NCBI RefSeq assembly: GCF_003344865.1
Contig: NZ_CP031165.1
Coordinates: forward strand, 186,001-250,000
Reading direction: 5' to 3'
Source: Euzebya pacifica
Lineage (GTDB): Bacteria; Actinomycetota; Nitriliruptoria; Euzebyales; Euzebyaceae
DNA length: 64,000 bases
Within the stretch, counting starts at the first letter, position 1. The number at the start of each line of letters is the position of its first letter. Below the pieces are notes generated by a model that was not told the DNA's origin, made no database searches, and saw only the letters and a program-made list of their open reading frames with translations. Of this stretch, positions 62,134 through 64,000 are shown piece by piece. The translations under genes and the position numbers were made by a program.

Positions 62134-63606
62134 ATGAAGCGAACGTCGAACCTGCTGCTGATCGTCGCCCTCCTGGGTACCGTCGCCTGGTCTGCTGCCG
62201 TGCCCGACTGGTCCGCCGGATCGGCCCACGACATCAAGGCCATCGGCGCGTACCTGATGGCCGACGACGTCTCCGCCGCGGGGTTGGCGGCGCTGGACAC
62301 CGCCCTGCCGGGCCAGGCCGTGGCGTGCACCGCTGGGGTGGCCGGCCCGTACGGCTGTGACGACGTCGACCTGCTCGGGCTGGTCCCCCTGGCGGGGCTC
62401 GGCGGCGCGCTCGGCAACGACTCGTGGGGCTGGACGTCCGCGGACGGCCAGGAGATCGCGATCATGGGTACCGGACGCAACACCGCGTTCGTCGACGTGA
62501 CCGACCCGACCAGCCCGACGGTCATCGCGCAGCTGCCCAACGCCGGCGGCGACCGCGACGAACCCGACGGGGCCCTGTGGCGCGACGTCAAGGTCAACAA
62601 CGACCATGCCTACATCGTCAGCGAGCGCGGTGGTGGCCTGCAGATCGTCGACCTGAACGCCCTGGTCGAGCTGCCGGCCGACCCGACCCGCGTCATCGCC
62701 GCCGACGCCACCTGGACCGGTGGCACGGGCGCCTTCGCCCTCGACGGGTTCCACAACCTCGTGATCAACGAGGAGACCGACACCGCCTTCCTGGTCGGCG
62801 TGGACGCCTTCAACGGCCGGGGCATGTTCATCGTCGACATCGCCGACCCGCTGGCCCCGGCGTTCTCCGGCCGGTTCGACCACGGCCTGACCGTCCACGA
62901 TGCCCAGTGCACGATCTACCGCGGCCCCGACACCGACTACAACGGCAGCTACGCCCACGGCGACGCCGACGGTGACCCGTCCAACGGCACCCAGGCCGAG
63001 CTGTGCTTCACCTTCGACGAGGACGAGATCAACATCGTCGACGTCACCGACAACGCCCAGCCGACGATCATCAACACCCTCGACTACGTCAACCGCAACG
63101 GCGCCGGCACCGTCGGCACCGACAACGGGGTCACCGGGTTCTACGCCCACCAGGGATGGCTCAGCCGCAACCACGACTTCCTCATCTGGGGCGACGAGCT
63201 GGACGAGCTGAACACCCGGGTCGGCGCCCTCACCGGCGGCACGACCACCTACTGGGTCGAGCTGGCCGACCTCGACGCCAAGGACGCCGACGGGTCCTTC
63301 GACGGCGCGGCCGTGACGGCCTTCGCGCACGACACGCTGGCCACCGACCACAACCTCTACGTCGTCGACGACCTGATCTTCCAGGCCAACTACACCGCGG
63401 GACTGCGGGTGCTGCGCTACACCGAGGACGGGCTGCGCAACGGCGAGCTGGAGGAGGTCGGCTACTTCGACGTCGACCCGGGCGTCGACGCACCCGGCTT
63501 CAGCGGCGCATGGAACGTCTACCCGTTCTTCGACTCCGGGACCATCGTGGTCTCGACCCTCGACGAGGGCCTGTTCGTCCTCGACTTCACCGGCGACGAC
63601 GGCTGA
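62134..63606 (+). CDS. Secreted LVIVD-repeat (choice-of-anchor B type) protein
   Basis: The 490-residue protein has a signal peptide (LLLIVALLGTVAWSAAV) and a series of LVIVD-like blades: FVDVTDPTSPTVIAQLPN, LQIVDLNALVELPADP, FIVDIADPLAPAFSGRF, INIVDVTDNAQPTIINTL. A segment HGDADGDPSNGTQAELCFTF and conserved His (VHDAQCTIY; FAHDTLATDHNLYVVD) match the choice-of-anchor B family. It is an extracellular beta-propeller of unknown ligand. ACGAGGAGCCGTC precedes the ATG. Confidence 0.83.
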   Translation: MKRTSNLLLIVALLGTVAWSAAVPDWSAGSAHDIKAIGAYLMADDVSAAGLAALDTALPGQAVACTAGVAGPYGCDDVDLLGLVPLAGLGGALGNDSWGWTSADGQEIAIMGTGRNTAFVDVTDPTSPTVIAQLPNAGGDRDEPDGALWRDVKVNNDHAYIVSERGGGLQIVDLNALVELPADPTRVIAADATWTGGTGAFALDGFHNLVINEETDTAFLVGVDAFNGRGMFIVDIADPLAPAFSGRFDHGLTVHDAQCTIYRGPDTDYNGSYAHGDADGDPSNGTQAELCFTFDEDEINIVDVTDNAQPTIINTLDYVNRNGAGTVGTDNGVTGFYAHQGWLSRNHDFLIWGDELDELNTRVGALTGGTTTYWVELADLDAKDADGSFDGAAVTAFAHDTLATDHNLYVVDDLIFQANYTAGLRVLRYTEDGLRNGELEEVGYFDVDPGVDAPGFSGAWNVYPFFDSGTIVVSTLDEGLFVLDFTGDDG

Positions 63607-63704
63607 CCGGCCACGCTCGGTTTCTGCCTCCTGCGTGACGGTGCGTGACTGATCGGTCACTCGGTTCTTGAGGTTCTGGTTTCCCGGGCGGCACCCTGCC
63701 CGAC

Positions 63705-64000
63705 ATGAGCCGCGCTCCCGTCCTCCTCCTGACCCTCGTCCTGGCCGTCCCGTTGCTCGGGGGCGCGCCACCTGCCGACGCGCAGGCCGGGCCGCGCGAC
63801 TGCGTCACCGTCGAGGCGCCGGACGGCAACGAACCGCCCTGCAACCCCCACCTGGCCCAGCCCATCTGGTCGGCCTCGCACCGGGGTCCCTACGCGCAGG
63901 CGTCCTCGCCGCTGCCCGGCCCGGCCGGACCGGCCGAGGAGGTCGACGTCTTCCACGACTTCCTCTTCGACGCGCCGATCCAGATCCAGTTCTCCACGCC
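63705..64000 (+). CDS. Secreted protein, 3' end outside window
   Basis: An open frame from ATG 63705 runs to the end of the window (98 codons visible). It starts with a clear signal peptide (RAPVLLLTLVLAVPLLGG, cleavage likely near ADAQA) and continues as a Cys-containing mature part (DCVTVEAPDGNEPPCNPHLA, HRGPYAQASSPLPG). The gene fits the secreted-protein context of the preceding gene. The family is not recognisable from this part. Upstream, GTGAC...GTCAC (63646-63661) is a weak palindrome. Confidence 0.7.
   Translation, partial: MSRAPVLLLTLVLAVPLLGGAPPADAQAGPRDCVTVEAPDGNEPPCNPHLAQPIWSASHRGPYAQASSPLPGPAGPAEEVDVFHDFLFDAPIQIQFST

Overview
The window is about 64 kb of very GC-rich DNA, densely packed with genes on both strands. 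GTG starts are frequent, many genes overlap by ATGA or GTGA, and several protein families are typical of Actinomycetota (CGNR-type regulators, PPOX/F420-type flavoproteins, a cell-wall-binding repeat-2 protein, large LuxR-family ATPases, IclR and PucR regulators). I infer a non-streptomycete actinobacterium, possibly a deep-branching one such as Nitriliruptoria/Euzebya. There is no rRNA or tRNA gene in the window to confirm this, and I saw no CRISPR array, tRNA or replication origin.

1-12.98 kb is mostly ordinary chromosome: the end of a fibronectin-III/cell-wall-binding secreted protein, a CGNR regulator divergent from an EamA exporter across a perfect 16-bp palindrome, PPOX and VOC proteins, a lipoprotein, thioredoxin, YrhK-like and SEC-C proteins, a Uma2 protein, a PolX-family protein whose polymerase site is destroyed but whose PHP site is intact, a DUF2237 protein and a P2-type cation ATPase. 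13-21.4 kb holds an IclR regulator, a minus-strand pair made of a zinc-hook (Rad50/RloC-like) ATPase and a HEPN-like protein, a PhoX phosphatase, a nuclease lipoprotein, a GIY-YIG gene and an endonuclease/exonuclease/phosphatase protein. The ATPase operon and the nuclease lipoprotein share a duplicated ~90-bp leader containing the same hairpin.

21.6-40.0 kb is the most interesting block. The minus-strand operon encodes a complete trans-4-hydroxy-L-proline pathway: 2-epimerase, D-hydroxyproline dehydrogenase with all three subunits fused into one 955-residue chain, pyrroline-4-hydroxy-2-carboxylate deaminase and alpha-ketoglutarate semialdehyde dehydrogenase. Divergent from it are a PucR-type regulator and then an operon of hyuA-hyuB, a ribose-type ABC importer, a prolidase-like amidohydrolase, an Abm-fold protein and an M17 aminopeptidase. 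A palindrome TTCGAC-N4-GTCGAA lies in the divergent promoter region and, as a full site plus a variant site, before hyuA. This ties both operons into one probable regulon for hydroxyproline-containing (collagen-type) peptides or cyclic peptides.

40-51.7 kb is accessory and housekeeping: a medium-chain dehydrogenase, an EamA exporter, a quinone oxidoreductase divergent from a MarR regulator, an NAD(P)-binding protein, a ferredoxin-CDGSH protein, an intact IS30 element, a zinc-ribbon/PQQ-propeller membrane protein, ArsC, an esterase and a methyltransferase. Five copies of a 39-bp palindromic repeat with compensating stem changes lie here; two of them are read as the C-terminal tail of the EamA exporter.

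51.9-64 kb holds a 40-residue lysine-rich protein, two tandemly duplicated GGDEF proteins (one has lost its GAF domain), a LuxR-family (LAL) regulator, an ATP-grasp/swivelling-His enzyme of rifampicin-phosphotransferase architecture overlapping an O-methyltransferase, two cupredoxin-type proteins, an LVIVD-repeat secreted protein and the start of another secreted protein. The 8-mer TTACGTAG occurs at exactly the same distance before the phosphotransferase-like gene and the first cupredoxin gene.

Three conserved genes (ATPase, GIY-YIG, quinone oxidoreductase) each carry one apparent single-base indel in or beside a short G/C run. Assembly error should be excluded before calling them pseudogenes.
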